A DNA stretch of 64,000 nt from Candidatus Cloacimonadota bacterium. Its GTDB lineage: Bacteria > Cloacimonadota > Cloacimonadia > Cloacimonadales > Cloacimonadaceae. The notes under the pieces were generated by a model. It saw nothing but the letters and a program-made list of their open reading frames with translations, was not told where the DNA came from and did not search any database. The DNA lies in the NCBI GenBank assembly GCA_030154085.1, contig JASKKR010000002.1:1-64000 (forward strand), read 5' to 3'. The position numbers and the translations under genes were made by a program. Below, in pieces: positions 28,116 to 37,224 of this stretch; positions within the stretch are counted from its first letter, which is position 1, and the number at the start of each line of letters is the position of its first letter.

Positions 28116-30509
28116 TTAGAAACGTTGAGAGATCATCAAACGTAGGGTGGTGACTTTATTATCCAAGGAGCTATCAGCATCGTTGCTATATTGCCTTAGC
28201 CCAATATCAGCCGAAATACTCATATTTGTTACAGGATATGCTTCCATCCCGAGATTGTAATAATTGAATGACTGAGGATCATGATCCCCTTTGAGACTAG
28301 TGTTGCGATATGAGAAGTAGGGTTGGAGCATATTCTCTAAAAAGCTGTAATCAGTTCTAAAAGAGAAACTCTGATTTTTATAATTCTGATCCAAAAGGAT
28401 ATTCTCATTGCTAGCAGTGCTAAAAGATAGGAGTGTGCGCAACGGGATCATATTGAAGCGATTAATCATTGTGAAGCTCAAGCCATTGTTTTTATTATCA
28501 CTGAGTTTTTGCAGTCCAGTTATAGCACCCTGATCAATCTCACTAGCATTGTTACCAAAGCGATAGCTAATATCCACTTGAGTTGGCACATATGGTATCT
28601 GGTAGATATTGTAACCAACCCCAAAGCTCATGTTTTGTGAATCTTGATTGTGAGGAGTAAAATCGCTGATGATTTCCTCATTCGCTTTGTTTTCTCCCCG
28701 ATTGTCAGCAAAGGATGCTTTCAGATATGGCATCCGAGGTATTCTAAGGATGGCCTGAGCTGCTATGTTCTGATAGTTATTAGTCTCACTTTTATGTCCC
28801 ATAATATTATCTTCGCTAATGCTATAGCTACCGGTGAGCGTCAGCAATCTACCCACTGTGATTTGATCGGACACTGTTATCAATTTGGAGTCATTCATCT
28901 GATAGCTTGCCCCCAAGGCATGGAAAGCTGAGCCTGTCTCACTATATTGGACATTAAGAAAATTATGCCAAACATACATTCTTAAATATGCCGTCCAAGC
29001 TAAATTTGCCTTGCTTGGTTTGAATGGCTCCATATTCTTATTTACCACAAAAAGATCAGCAAAATCAGTAGGATCGAGAGTGTAGTTACCGATTTCAAGC
29101 TCCAAACCATATTCTTCAAGATCATCTCCGGTGAGAGGACCGGGAATGGTGTTTCGATTGAGCAAACTTCCCGCAACCTCGACTCCCATGATCACGTTTT
29201 GGTCAGGGACATTGAGACGGGCATCCAAGCTGAGCACTGCATTGTCTTGAGCTCGAACAGTGTAGATAGTATCACCCACAGCATCAATATAGCGATAATA
29301 CTCTTCATCCAGGGAGCTAACGATGTCTCTATGCCGAGAGCCGCTGATACCAACCATAAATCCATTTTCACTACCAATTCTCAATCTTGCTCCTAAAGCT
29401 TCTTGCTTGAAACTACCACTTTTTTCACCTGTACTATCGGATTCATAGGTAGTTTTACGCACTGATTCACCATGGGTCAGGATGAACTCTATATTTTTGA
29501 AATGCAGGCTGCCATAAATTCCACGCAAGTTTTTACCAGAAAGAGTGAAGTTCGAGAGATAGGGTGAATTGTCTCCTAAATATACATCTAAAAAAGGTAA
29601 ATTAATACCAAATGTATAACGATTTACGGGTTGTTTATTTGAGCTTTCCAAGCTGGATACCAAGAGATTGGCTTGCATACCCAAGTTACCGTAATTGGCA
29701 TATAGATCAACCCAACTACGATATTCATTGTCTATAGCTCCAAACGCGTGATCCCTATTTGATTTGTCATAGACATTTGCGGCAAAGTTGACTGTCCCAC
29801 GATAGCTGATGGGATATCCAAATCTTCGCCGATGGGTTCCCGGTGTAATCTCTGTAACCCAAGTGTCAGAATAGACTTCTTTGCCCTGATACTGAGCTAC
29901 GACCATCGCCCGTTGAATTCCGGGGCGAGGATGCTCATCACGATACAAGAGCACTGCCCCGTCGATATGAGTATCCTTGCTTACATCTTTGCCACTTACA
30001 AACACTTTGATGCTTTTGGGGTCGATGTCGTCCTGCAGAGCCAAAAAGCTCACCGCCAAGATATAACCATCATCCTGACTGATACTTGGCTCGTCTGAAA
30101 GCAGGACAAAGCCATCCGTCTTTGTGCCTTGTGGAGCTTGGGGATGAAGGACATACAGCGGGCTCATGCCATCATCCGGAGGCAGATAGAGAGTACTACC
30201 CGTGTGAAGCCGAAGCTCAAAACGATATTCCACGTCATCGCTTTCCAGGGCGGAAGAGGGAATTTTGCCATGGAACATATTAGATTCAGGACTATCCTGC
30301 TGCATGGGTTCACTTTGGAATGCTGTTTCTCCAATTTTACGATAGTTGATGTCGACGCTCGCAACATCTTCGACTCCGGTAGTGATCTCGAGTAACAGTT
30401 CAACCTCGGAACCGCGGCTAAAATCCTGGGGACTCACATGGAGCACGCTTACTGCCCAAATATATGTTGCCAAATAAAAGAAAAGGACAATCAGAATGTT
30501 CTTTTTCAC
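28116..30509 (-). CDS. Large outer-membrane beta-barrel protein, unknown function
   Basis: This 797-aa protein has a signal peptide (VKKNILIVLFFYLATYIWA). Residues about 20-220 look like Ig-like beta domains (VDINYRKIGETAFQSEP, DDVEYRFELRL). The rest is a long series of alternating hydrophobic/polar strands and it ends LRLMISQRF, a C-terminal Phe as in outer-membrane barrels. The start is GTG with GAGGAG about 9 nt upstream. I do not recognise a named family. Its position between a FecR protein and a CHASE2 cyclase suggests an envelope sensing or export complex. Confidence 0.75.
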   Translation of the reverse strand: MKKNILIVLFFYLATYIWAVSVLHVSPQDFSRGSEVELLLEITTGVEDVASVDINYRKIGETAFQSEPMQQDSPESNMFHGKIPSSALESDDVEYRFELRLHTGSTLYLPPDDGMSPLYVLHPQAPQGTKTDGFVLLSDEPSISQDDGYILAVSFLALQDDIDPKSIKVFVSGKDVSKDTHIDGAVLLYRDEHPRPGIQRAMVVAQYQGKEVYSDTWVTEITPGTHRRRFGYPISYRGTVNFAANVYDKSNRDHAFGAIDNEYRSWVDLYANYGNLGMQANLLVSSLESSNKQPVNRYTFGINLPFLDVYLGDNSPYLSNFTLSGKNLRGIYGSLHFKNIEFILTHGESVRKTTYESDSTGEKSGSFKQEALGARLRIGSENGFMVGISGSRHRDIVSSLDEEYYRYIDAVGDTIYTVRAQDNAVLSLDARLNVPDQNVIMGVEVAGSLLNRNTIPGPLTGDDLEEYGLELEIGNYTLDPTDFADLFVVNKNMEPFKPSKANLAWTAYLRMYVWHNFLNVQYSETGSAFHALGASYQMNDSKLITVSDQITVGRLLTLTGSYSISEDNIMGHKSETNNYQNIAAQAILRIPRMPYLKASFADNRGENKANEEIISDFTPHNQDSQNMSFGVGYNIYQIPYVPTQVDISYRFGNNASEIDQGAITGLQKLSDNKNNGLSFTMINRFNMIPLRTLLSFSTASNENILLDQNYKNQSFSFRTDYSFLENMLQPYFSYRNTSLKGDHDPQSFNYYNLGMEAYPVTNMSISADIGLRQYSNDADSSLDNKVTTLRLMISQRF

Positions 30510-30524
30510 GGGGGTTACTCCTCT

Positions 30525-31199
30525 TTAGAAAGTGATCTCAATATGCTTAATGTTCCCTGCTTCATCCAATACCGGGATGATCAGTCTGTTCTTTTGGCTA
30601 TTTTGGGAAGATTCCAGTTCTGCAGACTCGATTGCATTGATATCATCCTCAGTGCTTTCCCGCAGATTACTGTTGTTATCCGGATCAATGATGGCTGTAT
30701 TGCCTTGGCTGACCATGAGCCTTTCGTCTGTAGCCAGCACGCGTAGTTCCACTTCTCCTTCTGTGACGATGAAGATGCTATTCCCCACATCATCTACACG
30801 TGTCATAAATTCTGTACCTTTGACTGATGCCACGGTTGTTGGGGTTTGTACAGTAAATGCGCCACTGCCGCTTTTGACAGTAGAGAGCACACTGCCTTGG
30901 CTAACCTTTACCCTTTTCGAGAGTTTGCCTTCAGCTTGTTCCGCGTGGATAGTGACGACAGAGTTTGAGAAGAGTTTGATGAGCGAAGATGCGTCGACGT
31001 ATTTATAAGCAGCAAAGCTCTCTGGTCCGGTTCGAATTATATCCTTGTTTTCCAGCAATTCACCCTTTTTAAAGTTTATATTTTTACTATCGCGCTCGAG
31101 TTTGACATCTCCCTTACTGGCAGATAACATTGCAACCGTATCAGCGACCAAGAAGCCGGTCAGGCAGAGTATAAGACACATAGTACTAATCTTTTTCAT
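30525..31199 (-). CDS. FecR-domain secreted protein
   Basis: This 224-aa protein has a signal peptide (MKKISTMCLILCLTGFLVAD) followed by a FecR domain: DVKLERDSKNINFKKGELLE, then VSQGSVLSTVKSGSGAFTVQTPTTVASVKGTEF, the usual FecR core. The C-terminus is acidic. Here it is not a sigma regulator of FecI type, since no sigma factor is near. GGGAG lies 7 nt before the ATG, with 10 nt to the upstream gene and 15 nt to the downstream barrel gene. Confidence 0.85.
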   Translation of the reverse strand: MKKISTMCLILCLTGFLVADTVAMLSASKGDVKLERDSKNINFKKGELLENKDIIRTGPESFAAYKYVDASSLIKLFSNSVVTIHAEQAEGKLSKRVKVSQGSVLSTVKSGSGAFTVQTPTTVASVKGTEFMTRVDDVGNSIFIVTEGEVELRVLATDERLMVSQGNTAIIDPDNNSNLRESTEDDINAIESAELESSQNSQKNRLIIPVLDEAGNIKHIEITF

Positions 31200-31209
31200 G
31201 ATAGCTCCC

Positions 31210-32301
31210 TCAGTCCATGATTCTAACTTCGATCTCTTTACCCAAAAGATTAGAGATCAGATCGATAGCATCTTGTCCGCGATAGACTTTCCCTTCAAAG
31301 ATCACTTCGCCTGTTGGAGTAAAGCCCAAATTCTGCAGGTTCAAGAGATCTTCGTTTTCCAGTTGATTGAGCAACGCTTGAATGTCGCTTCCATCTCGAT
31401 CAGAGGGCATATCCTCGACAAACCGAAATACAAACCATCTGCTTTTGAGGCTGTTACCAGCACTCGATCTTTGGTTTAAGGGATTGTTTTCATCATACAG
31501 CGGCACATATACTTGCCAAGCATAATAATATCCGTCATTGAAGGGAATATAGTCTGAAAATCCACTCATTACCCCGGTTTCACTATGATACACTTCAGTT
31601 CCGCTACGCTCGACAGTTGAGAGTTGTGGGGGGAGATATGGGGCAAATTCTCGGATTACTAATTGTTCATCATTGAAGCCTGTATTAACTGCATTCCAGA
31701 AAAAACTAAGCGGCAAGGCACTTACATTGGGGGGAGTCTGCCCTATGGGACGCCCAGGAGAAATCAATTGAATGGATCCAGCATTCCGGATACGAATTCG
31801 AAAGCTCCCTGTGCTTTCCCAATTTGGAGAGTTTTCACCCTTTACAGATAATTCAAGCTCCAAGACTCCATCAGGGAAATATCCTGATATAGCCGCCTCT
31901 TCAAGAGTAGGATAGTTCTCTATGGAATCCATGATGTCAATCTCGGTATACCCATCAGGCTCAAAATAGATATTTTCATGTTCAGTGATCAGATCCCGAT
32001 TACTAAGAATCACACTCTGATGAGGGCTCAAAACTTCCTTGCTGATGGACACCAATTCTTGTGGTCCAATGATGGTCTGATTGTTCCATTTTAGCACCAC
32101 CTGCATCTTGATGCGCTGCGCCTCGCTACCATTGGTAACCGTTGCATTAGTCAGGATAGGCTGGCTTTCCGGACGTATGGGATCAAAACTAAGAGTGCTA
32201 AGCCTATTGAGCTGGATCTCTTGTGGACTAAAGCTGACATTAGTCGCACCCAAGCTTAAGATGCTTATACAAAAAGCAACAATTATCAATCTACGTTTCA
32301 T
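31210..32301 (-). CDS. Secreted protein of unknown function in the FecR-cyclase operon
   Basis: This 363-aa protein has a signal peptide ending near LSLGATNVSF. The mature part is rich in beta-strand patterns and Asn/Pro; a stretch LSFFWNAVNTGFNDEQLVIREF with WQVYVPLYDENN resembles fibronectin-like modules that describe properties of a surface molecule. The last 60 residues are acidic and end GKEIEVRIMD. I recognise no named domain. GGAGAAATC directly precedes the ATG. It probably acts outside the inner membrane with the FecR and barrel proteins. Confidence 0.7.
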   Translation of the reverse strand: MKRRLIIVAFCISILSLGATNVSFSPQEIQLNRLSTLSFDPIRPESQPILTNATVTNGSEAQRIKMQVVLKWNNQTIIGPQELVSISKEVLSPHQSVILSNRDLITEHENIYFEPDGYTEIDIMDSIENYPTLEEAAISGYFPDGVLELELSVKGENSPNWESTGSFRIRIRNAGSIQLISPGRPIGQTPPNVSALPLSFFWNAVNTGFNDEQLVIREFAPYLPPQLSTVERSGTEVYHSETGVMSGFSDYIPFNDGYYYAWQVYVPLYDENNPLNQRSSAGNSLKSRWFVFRFVEDMPSDRDGSDIQALLNQLENEDLLNLQNLGFTPTGEVIFEGKVYRGQDAIDLISNLLGKEIEVRIMD

Positions 32302-32309
32302 GATTTCTC

Positions 32310-33254
32310 CTATCTAAAAGATGATTTGCTGAGATCTAAAATATGCTCCAAAAGATCTTCAAAGCTCATGCCTGCCGCCTTTGCCGCCATCGGGGTGAGA
32401 CTGAGAGGAGTCATCCCTGGCAATGTGTTGAGCTCCAAGAAATACAATTTATCTTGATTTAGACGAAAATCTACTCGGGCATAGACCGAGCAGGACATGG
32501 CAAAAAATATACGCTCAGCGTAAAGAGACACAAGCTGTGAAATAGATTCTGCCAAAGGAGCTGGAGCCAAATACTCGGTGCTGCCCTTGGTGTATTTGTT
32601 GTGATAGTCATACCATCCGTTTTTAGGGCGGATTTCAACCACCGGCAACGCTTTGCCCCCAAGAATACTCACCGTGATCTCGCGCCCGGGAATATACTCT
32701 TCCAATAGCACTGTATCGCACTGGCGAAAAGCCGCTTCAACTGCTTCTTTTAGCTGATCTAATTTATGCACAATACTGATTCCGACCGAACTGCCGGAGT
32801 CATTGGGTTTGACTATCATGGGCAAACCGAGTTTTTCAGCAAATCCACTATAGTCTTCGGGATCATTATAGTCCTGAATCAGGTTACCTCGCATGAGAAT
32901 GTCCTTTGGACAAGTTATACCCTCTGCTTTAGCAATTAGTTTTGAGATATATTTATCCATCGCCAAACACGATGCTTTGTATCCTGACCCTGTAAATGGT
33001 ATTCCTGACATCTGCAAAGCTGCTGCCAATTTCCCATTTTCACCATCGCCGCCGTGGAGAGCATTGAAGACCATATCTGCTTGATAATCTTTGATTTCTG
33101 CTACAAGTTCTATGAGAGTGGGATATGTCGCTGGATCCAGCTCGCAAACTTTGTATCCCATGTGCTTTAAAGCTTTACTGATCTCCGCCCCAGAGATCAG
33201 TGAAATTTCACGTTCCAAGGAAGTTCCACCTTGCAATACTACAATTCTTCTCAT
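32310..33254 (-). CDS. ddl: D-alanine-D-alanine ligase
   Basis: This 314-aa ATP-grasp enzyme joins two D-Ala for peptidoglycan. Motifs include LQGGTSLEREISLISG, FNALHGGDGENG, MIVKPNDSGSSVGIS, LLEEYIPGREITVSILGG and LELNTLPGMTPLSL. Length is normal. The operon position between an acetyltransferase and a secreted protein links it to an envelope function; alr is far away at 2221. Confidence 0.96.
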   Translation of the reverse strand: MRRIVVLQGGTSLEREISLISGAEISKALKHMGYKVCELDPATYPTLIELVAEIKDYQADMVFNALHGGDGENGKLAAALQMSGIPFTGSGYKASCLAMDKYISKLIAKAEGITCPKDILMRGNLIQDYNDPEDYSGFAEKLGLPMIVKPNDSGSSVGISIVHKLDQLKEAVEAAFRQCDTVLLEEYIPGREITVSILGGKALPVVEIRPKNGWYDYHNKYTKGSTEYLAPAPLAESISQLVSLYAERIFFAMSCSVYARVDFRLNQDKLYFLELNTLPGMTPLSLTPMAAKAAGMSFEDLLEHILDLSKSSFR

Positions 33255-33261
33255 ACTTTTC

Positions 33262-34176
33262 TCATAATTTGATGTGATAATAAACTCTGAGTTCCAATCC
33301 TAAAGCTGCCTTAAATCTTGCCACTTCCCGAATGTTGGCGCCACAAAAATCCAATATCTTCGTCTTGAGTGGCAAGTGCTGGGATATCTCGACGCTGTGC
33401 AAAGTCGCTGCGCCTTTTTTCATTGCATCTTTCTGGGTCGCCAGTATGATCGTATATGCCAGCTTCCCTCCATCCGAAAGAATGATATTAGCGCTCACTA
33501 TTTCATTTTTATAATAGACGTTAAATTGTCTCAATAACCCTTGCTTATGCAATTCCACATAAAAATCTGCCAATGCTGGATAGGAAACCCCTTTGTTAAA
33601 ACTTTTTCGGGTTTCAAGATCTCTCTCCAGGCGTATAAAGCTCTCAACATCAAACTTTTCTTCCAAATACATACCCTCATTTCTTGCCATCCGAAGCTTC
33701 TTGCGCTCATCAGCCATAAGGCAGAGATCTTTACCCAGATACTGCCAAAATGTGTATAGGGGTTTTGCACTATAACCCCTCCAGCTAAAACCTCGCACAT
33801 CGTAGTTTTCGGGACTCAGTTTCAGATTGATACGACGATAGCGAGTCGACAAAAATTTGGCAATATCACTCGTGACCGCCACTGTGTCCAAGACTTTCCG
33901 CGCAGGATTGATATTATCTTCAAAGTCAAATGATATGCCTTGATAGTAGCTTGCAGTGGGTGTAATCAAGGCTTTGAGACCAAACTTGCGCCGTTCATAA
34001 ACTGGTAGAATGGCAATGAGCTCTTCTCCTTTATAGACTTGCACCTGATAAGCGTCGACTTTGTGTAGTTTTGCTACGGATGACATGAAGAGGGGATTGT
34101 GCCAAAAGCCATAACTATCTGCTATCTTGGCAGCTAGAGGAGACTGAGCATCTACAAGTTGCACTCTATACTTCAT
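33262..34176 (-). CDS. FemAB-like/GNAT-fold acyltransferase
   Basis: This 304-aa soluble protein looks like the FemAB-like GNAT group (Acetyltransf_6): FWHNPLFMSSVAKLHK near the start, ILPVYERRKFGLKALITP, and NVYYKNEIVSANIILSDGGKLAY in the second half. Such proteins modify peptidoglycan stems or transfer acyl/aminoacyl groups to surface polymers, and a location next to ddl would fit. The substrate cannot be read from the sequence. The start overlaps the response regulator by 4 nt. Confidence 0.7.
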   Translation of the reverse strand: MKYRVQLVDAQSPLAAKIADSYGFWHNPLFMSSVAKLHKVDAYQVQVYKGEELIAILPVYERRKFGLKALITPTASYYQGISFDFEDNINPARKVLDTVAVTSDIAKFLSTRYRRINLKLSPENYDVRGFSWRGYSAKPLYTFWQYLGKDLCLMADERKKLRMARNEGMYLEEKFDVESFIRLERDLETRKSFNKGVSYPALADFYVELHKQGLLRQFNVYYKNEIVSANIILSDGGKLAYTIILATQKDAMKKGAATLHSVEISQHLPLKTKILDFCGANIREVARFKAALGLELRVYYHIKL

Positions 34177-34535
34177 TGATCCATATTCTGTTTGATAGCA
34201 GCCAATAATTCACTTAGTTGAAATGGTTTAATAATATAGTCAGATGCTCCTTGGATCATGGATTTGTAGGCACTATCTATAGTGGGATAGCCCGTCATAA
34301 TAAGACAAAATAGATGAGGATCTTGAGCCATGAGCTCTCTCATCAGCTCCAGCCCATTCATCCCGGGCATAACAGCATCGATCAATGCAATGTCATAACT
34401 TCCAGGACTAAATTTTTTCAAAGCATGTTCCGCATTTTCAGCCATATCAACCGCATAATCATTAAGAACTAAAAAGTCACCAATTACTTCGCGCAAAAGA
34501 CGATCGTCATCCACGAGCAATATTCTGGCTTTCAT
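34173..34535 (-). CDS. Single-domain response regulator (CheY-like)
   Basis: This 120-aa receiver domain has no output domain: D9-D10-D11 (LLVDDDR), phospho-acceptor D53 in IALIDAVMPGMNG and the conserved Lys in YIIKPF. I start it at the ATG at 34535, preceded by GAGGT at 6-7 nt; a GTG 12 nt upstream is a poorer start. It is the first gene of the seven-gene operon ending in the CHASE2 cyclase. No histidine kinase is linked. It likely acts by protein-protein contact. Confidence 0.92.
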   Translation of the reverse strand: MKARILLVDDDRLLREVIGDFLVLNDYAVDMAENAEHALKKFSPGSYDIALIDAVMPGMNGLELMRELMAQDPHLFCLIMTGYPTIDSAYKSMIQGASDYIIKPFQLSELLAAIKQNMDQ

Positions 34536-34568
34536 GCGTAACCTCACTTAAGCTTTCTTCATTTGGTT

Positions 34569-34597
34569 CAGTATTTATGTATGATCATAATAGTCAA
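34569..34597 (-). promoter_or_regulatory. Promoter candidate of the seven-gene cyclase operon
   Basis: Minus-strand TTGACT (34597-34592) is followed by ATACTGA, with TG at 34570-34569, about 35 nt before the response-regulator ATG. It follows the TTGAC...TG layout. Confidence 0.4.
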
Positions 34598-34689
34598 GGA
34601 AAAAGGGAGAAAAATCGAGGATTTCTCACAGTTATACTGAGCAGTAATTTCCACAAATGCATGATTTCGTAGATTCTGCAAAATATAGG

Positions 34690-34720
34690 TTGACGTAATT
34701 GCACTGTATTACATAATTGG
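34690..34720 (+). promoter_or_regulatory. Promoter candidate of the cold-shock gene
   Basis: TTGACG (34690-34695), a 17-nt spacer, then ATAATTGG (34713-34720). This is the closest of the set to a standard -10, yet it still ends in TTG. It lies 26 nt before the csp ATG. Confidence 0.5.
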
Positions 34721-34745
34721 TACATCCTATATTAAAGAGGTTCTT

Positions 34746-34958
34746 ATGCAAGGAAAAGTTAAGTGGTTTAATAAAAATAAAGGTTATGGCTTTATTATTA
34801 CCGAAGACAACAAAGAGTACTTTGTGCATTGGAAGTCAATTGTGACCAATTCTCCCCGAGAGCTTAAAGTCCTCGAACAGGATGAGATTGTCACATTTGA
34901 CCTTATGGAAACCGAAAAAGGTGTTCAGGCAATTAATATCATGAGGATTAACTCCTGA
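34746..34958 (+). CDS. Cold-shock domain protein
   Basis: This 70-aa OB-fold nucleic-acid-binding protein starts MQGKVKWFNKNKGYGFI, with RNP1 as KGYGFI. RNP2, usually VFVHF, reads YFVHWKSI, so one aromatic position is Trp. It ends EKGVQAINIMRI. AAGAGG lies a few nt before the ATG. It acts as an RNA chaperone in the cytoplasm. A clear intrinsic terminator follows 20 nt after the stop. Confidence 0.94.
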   Translation: MQGKVKWFNKNKGYGFIITEDNKEYFVHWKSIVTNSPRELKVLEQDEIVTFDLMETEKGVQAINIMRINS

Positions 34959-34978
34959 ACTTATCTTGTTCCGATTTC

Positions 34979-35007
34979 GGGCGCTAGATAATAGCGCCCA
35001 TTATTTT
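34979..35007 (+). terminator. Intrinsic terminator after the cold-shock gene
   Basis: Perfect 8-bp GC-rich stem GGGCGCTA (34979-34986) / TAGCGCCC (34992-34999), loop GATAA, then ATTATTTT. It ends only 8 nt before the GTG start of the YgiQ-type gene, so it could also act as an attenuator for that gene. Confidence 0.85.
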
Positions 35008-35015
35008 GCAATAAA

Positions 35016-36680
35016 GTGTCTTTCTTCCCAATCAACAAAAAAGACCTTGCGGCAAGAGGCTGGGATGAAGTCGATATAATTTTCATCTCAGGTGATGCAT
35101 ACATCGATCATCCTTCTTTTGGTACTGCGCTTTTGGCTCGTATCCTGGAGCATAGCGGTTTCAAAGTTGGAATCATTGCACAGCCGGATTGGAAACACGA
35201 CGATGATTTTCTGGCTTTAGGGCGTCCTCGCCTATTTTTCGGGATCAGTAGCGGCAATATGGATTCGATGGTCAACCACTATACTGCGCAACGTAAACGA
35301 CGCAATGACGATGCTTATTCACCTGATGCCAAAAGCGGACTGCGTCCCGACCGTGCTGTGATAATCTATACCAATATTGTGCGACGCCTTTTTAAAGGCA
35401 GCCCCGTGATCATCGGAGGCATCGAAGCTTCATTAAGACGAATAGCTCACTACGATTATTGGCAAAACAAAATCCGCAATAGTATCCTAGCAGATAGCAA
35501 GGCGAATTTACTCATCTACGGTATGGCAGAAAAATCAATCTTGGAAGTCGCAAAAAAACTGCACGAAGGATTCGACATATCTGACCTGGATAATATCCCC
35601 GGCACTGTTTGTTTTACCTCAAAACCTACTGGTGTCCGCTTACCGGATGCTGATAAATGCTCGGATAAATATACTTTTTGGCAAATGAACAAAGTTTTTA
35701 TTGCCAAACATCAAACGCACACTATTTCCCAATTAAATGGTGGCAGATTCATCCTGCACAATCCTCCCTCCCCTGCTTTGAGTAGCTCTGAAATGGACGG
35801 AATCTACGCCCTCCCCTTTATGAGAGCTCCACACCCTATCTATAATGGCAAGAGAATCCCAGCCTGGGAACAGATCAAAAGCAGTATCACTTCACATCGC
35901 GGCTGTTATGGTGGCTGTAATTTCTGCGCTATAGCAGTGCATCAAGGCAGAAAGATCCAATCCCGCAATCCGGAATCCATCATATCTGAAGCCAAATCAA
36001 TGCAAGGCGTCATCAGTGATGTGGGAGGACCAAGTGCAAATATGTATATGAGCTATTGCAAGCGTTGTTTCCCGGATACATGTTCTCGGCGCAGTTGCAT
36101 CTATCCTGAGATCTGTTCCAATCTGGTGTTAGATTACAATGTCCAGATCTCGCTTTTGGAAAATATTTCTGCCCTCCCAAACATTAAGCATGTCTTCATC
36201 GCCAGTGGGATCCGACACGACATCGCTCTAAATGCAAAGCGCTATATTGCATTGTTAGCTAAAAAATACACCGGTGGCAGACTCAAGCTGGCCCCGGAAC
36301 ACAGCTCTCCAAATGTCCTCCGTCTGATGGGCAAACCAGATATCAGCCGCTTTGAAGCCTTTTCCAAAGAGTATTTTGCCGAAGTCAAAAAAGCTGGACT
36401 CAAGCGCCAGATCATCCCCTATCTCATTATCGGGCATCCCGGGACCTCCATGGAAGATGCCAGAAACCTCAAAAACTGGCTGATCCATAATCACATCAAA
36501 GTCGAACAAATACAAGAATTTACTCCCACTCCCATGACAATTAGCACTTGTATGTACTATACTGGTCTGGATTTTGAGACGGGGGAACCCATCCACATTC
36601 CCTCTCCTTCTGAGATCCGCCGACAAAAAGAAATGATCCTTCCGAAATCAAACAACAAAATCCGTTATAAGCAAAACTAA
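35016..36680 (+). CDS. YgiQ/UPF0313-family radical SAM protein
   Basis: This 554-aa protein has an N-terminal region typical of YgiQ (DLAARGWDEVDIIFISGDAYIDHPSFG), then a radical SAM core with CYGGCNFC (CxxxCxxC) near residue 300, and a second Cys-rich region CKRCFPDTCSRRSC about 45 residues later. The substrate of the family is not known to me. The start is GTG at 35016, fixed by match to the family's N-terminus. There is no clear ribosome-binding site and the start sits right behind the cold-shock terminator, which is odd. Length is slightly shorter than proteobacterial members. Confidence 0.9.
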   Translation: MSFFPINKKDLAARGWDEVDIIFISGDAYIDHPSFGTALLARILEHSGFKVGIIAQPDWKHDDDFLALGRPRLFFGISSGNMDSMVNHYTAQRKRRNDDAYSPDAKSGLRPDRAVIIYTNIVRRLFKGSPVIIGGIEASLRRIAHYDYWQNKIRNSILADSKANLLIYGMAEKSILEVAKKLHEGFDISDLDNIPGTVCFTSKPTGVRLPDADKCSDKYTFWQMNKVFIAKHQTHTISQLNGGRFILHNPPSPALSSSEMDGIYALPFMRAPHPIYNGKRIPAWEQIKSSITSHRGCYGGCNFCAIAVHQGRKIQSRNPESIISEAKSMQGVISDVGGPSANMYMSYCKRCFPDTCSRRSCIYPEICSNLVLDYNVQISLLENISALPNIKHVFIASGIRHDIALNAKRYIALLAKKYTGGRLKLAPEHSSPNVLRLMGKPDISRFEAFSKEYFAEVKKAGLKRQIIPYLIIGHPGTSMEDARNLKNWLIHNHIKVEQIQEFTPTPMTISTCMYYTGLDFETGEPIHIPSPSEIRRQKEMILPKSNNKIRYKQN

Positions 36681-36704
36681 GATCCAGTCAAAATAGATAC
36701 ATAG

Positions 36705-36811
36705 AATGCCCTTCACAAAGCTGTAACTCCTTATTTTCCCGTTTCTTGCTCACTTCTCAAATGGGAGAGAAACGGGGGAGGCGGCAACTGCCCTACTTTT
36801 GCAGGCATTTA
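36705..36811 (+). repeat. 107-bp dispersed intergenic repeat, copy B
   Basis: It aligns base for base with copy A at 19010-19116. CCCGTTTCT pairs with AGAAACGGG, with partial pairing further in, and a second stem TGCC...GGCA encloses CTACTTTT. Ends are short inverted repeats (AATGCC at 36705, GGCATT near 36804-36809). Confidence 0.85.
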
Positions 36812-37125
36812 GCCAGGCTAAAATTCAGCTGATAATAGCATCTGCTGAGCATGATCTTGGATTAATATAAATCGCGCTTGGCTGTGTAAAGACCTTTGCA
36901 CAGAGACTCTCATTCGACAGTCTGTCTTTGGCATACAGCGATCTAAAAATAAAGTTTTTAGATTTGCAATTAGTTCTTGATTAATAATATAGCTATACTA
37001 TTTATCACTCTATCACGTGAATGGAGTTTACCATTAGAACAGGCAAAATGACCCGGACCGATTTGCGAAGATGGCTTGTTTCTACTATGCAAAGGTCTTT
37101 TATATATAGATGCAGCAGCTTTTGC

Positions 37126-37155
37126 TTGACAATAGTTTTAATTACTACAATCTTG
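37126..37155 (+). promoter_or_regulatory. Promoter candidate of the acyl-CoA synthetase operon
   Basis: TTGACA (37126-37131), a 17-nt spacer, then AATCTTG (37149-37155), about 70 nt before the gene. Confidence 0.45.
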
Positions 37156-37224
37156 TTATACAAGCGGAATCTGGCTTGAGTAAGAATCACAATTGGAAAA
37201 ATATATGTTGCAAGAGGAGTAGTT

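Larger units (their letters stand above)
36681..37224. other. Intergenic region with repeat copy B
   Basis: It holds the 107-bp repeat (36705-36811) and the promoter candidate of the acyl-CoA synthetase gene (37126-37155). The A/T-rich stretch between them shows no gene or recognisable RNA. Confidence 0.6.
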
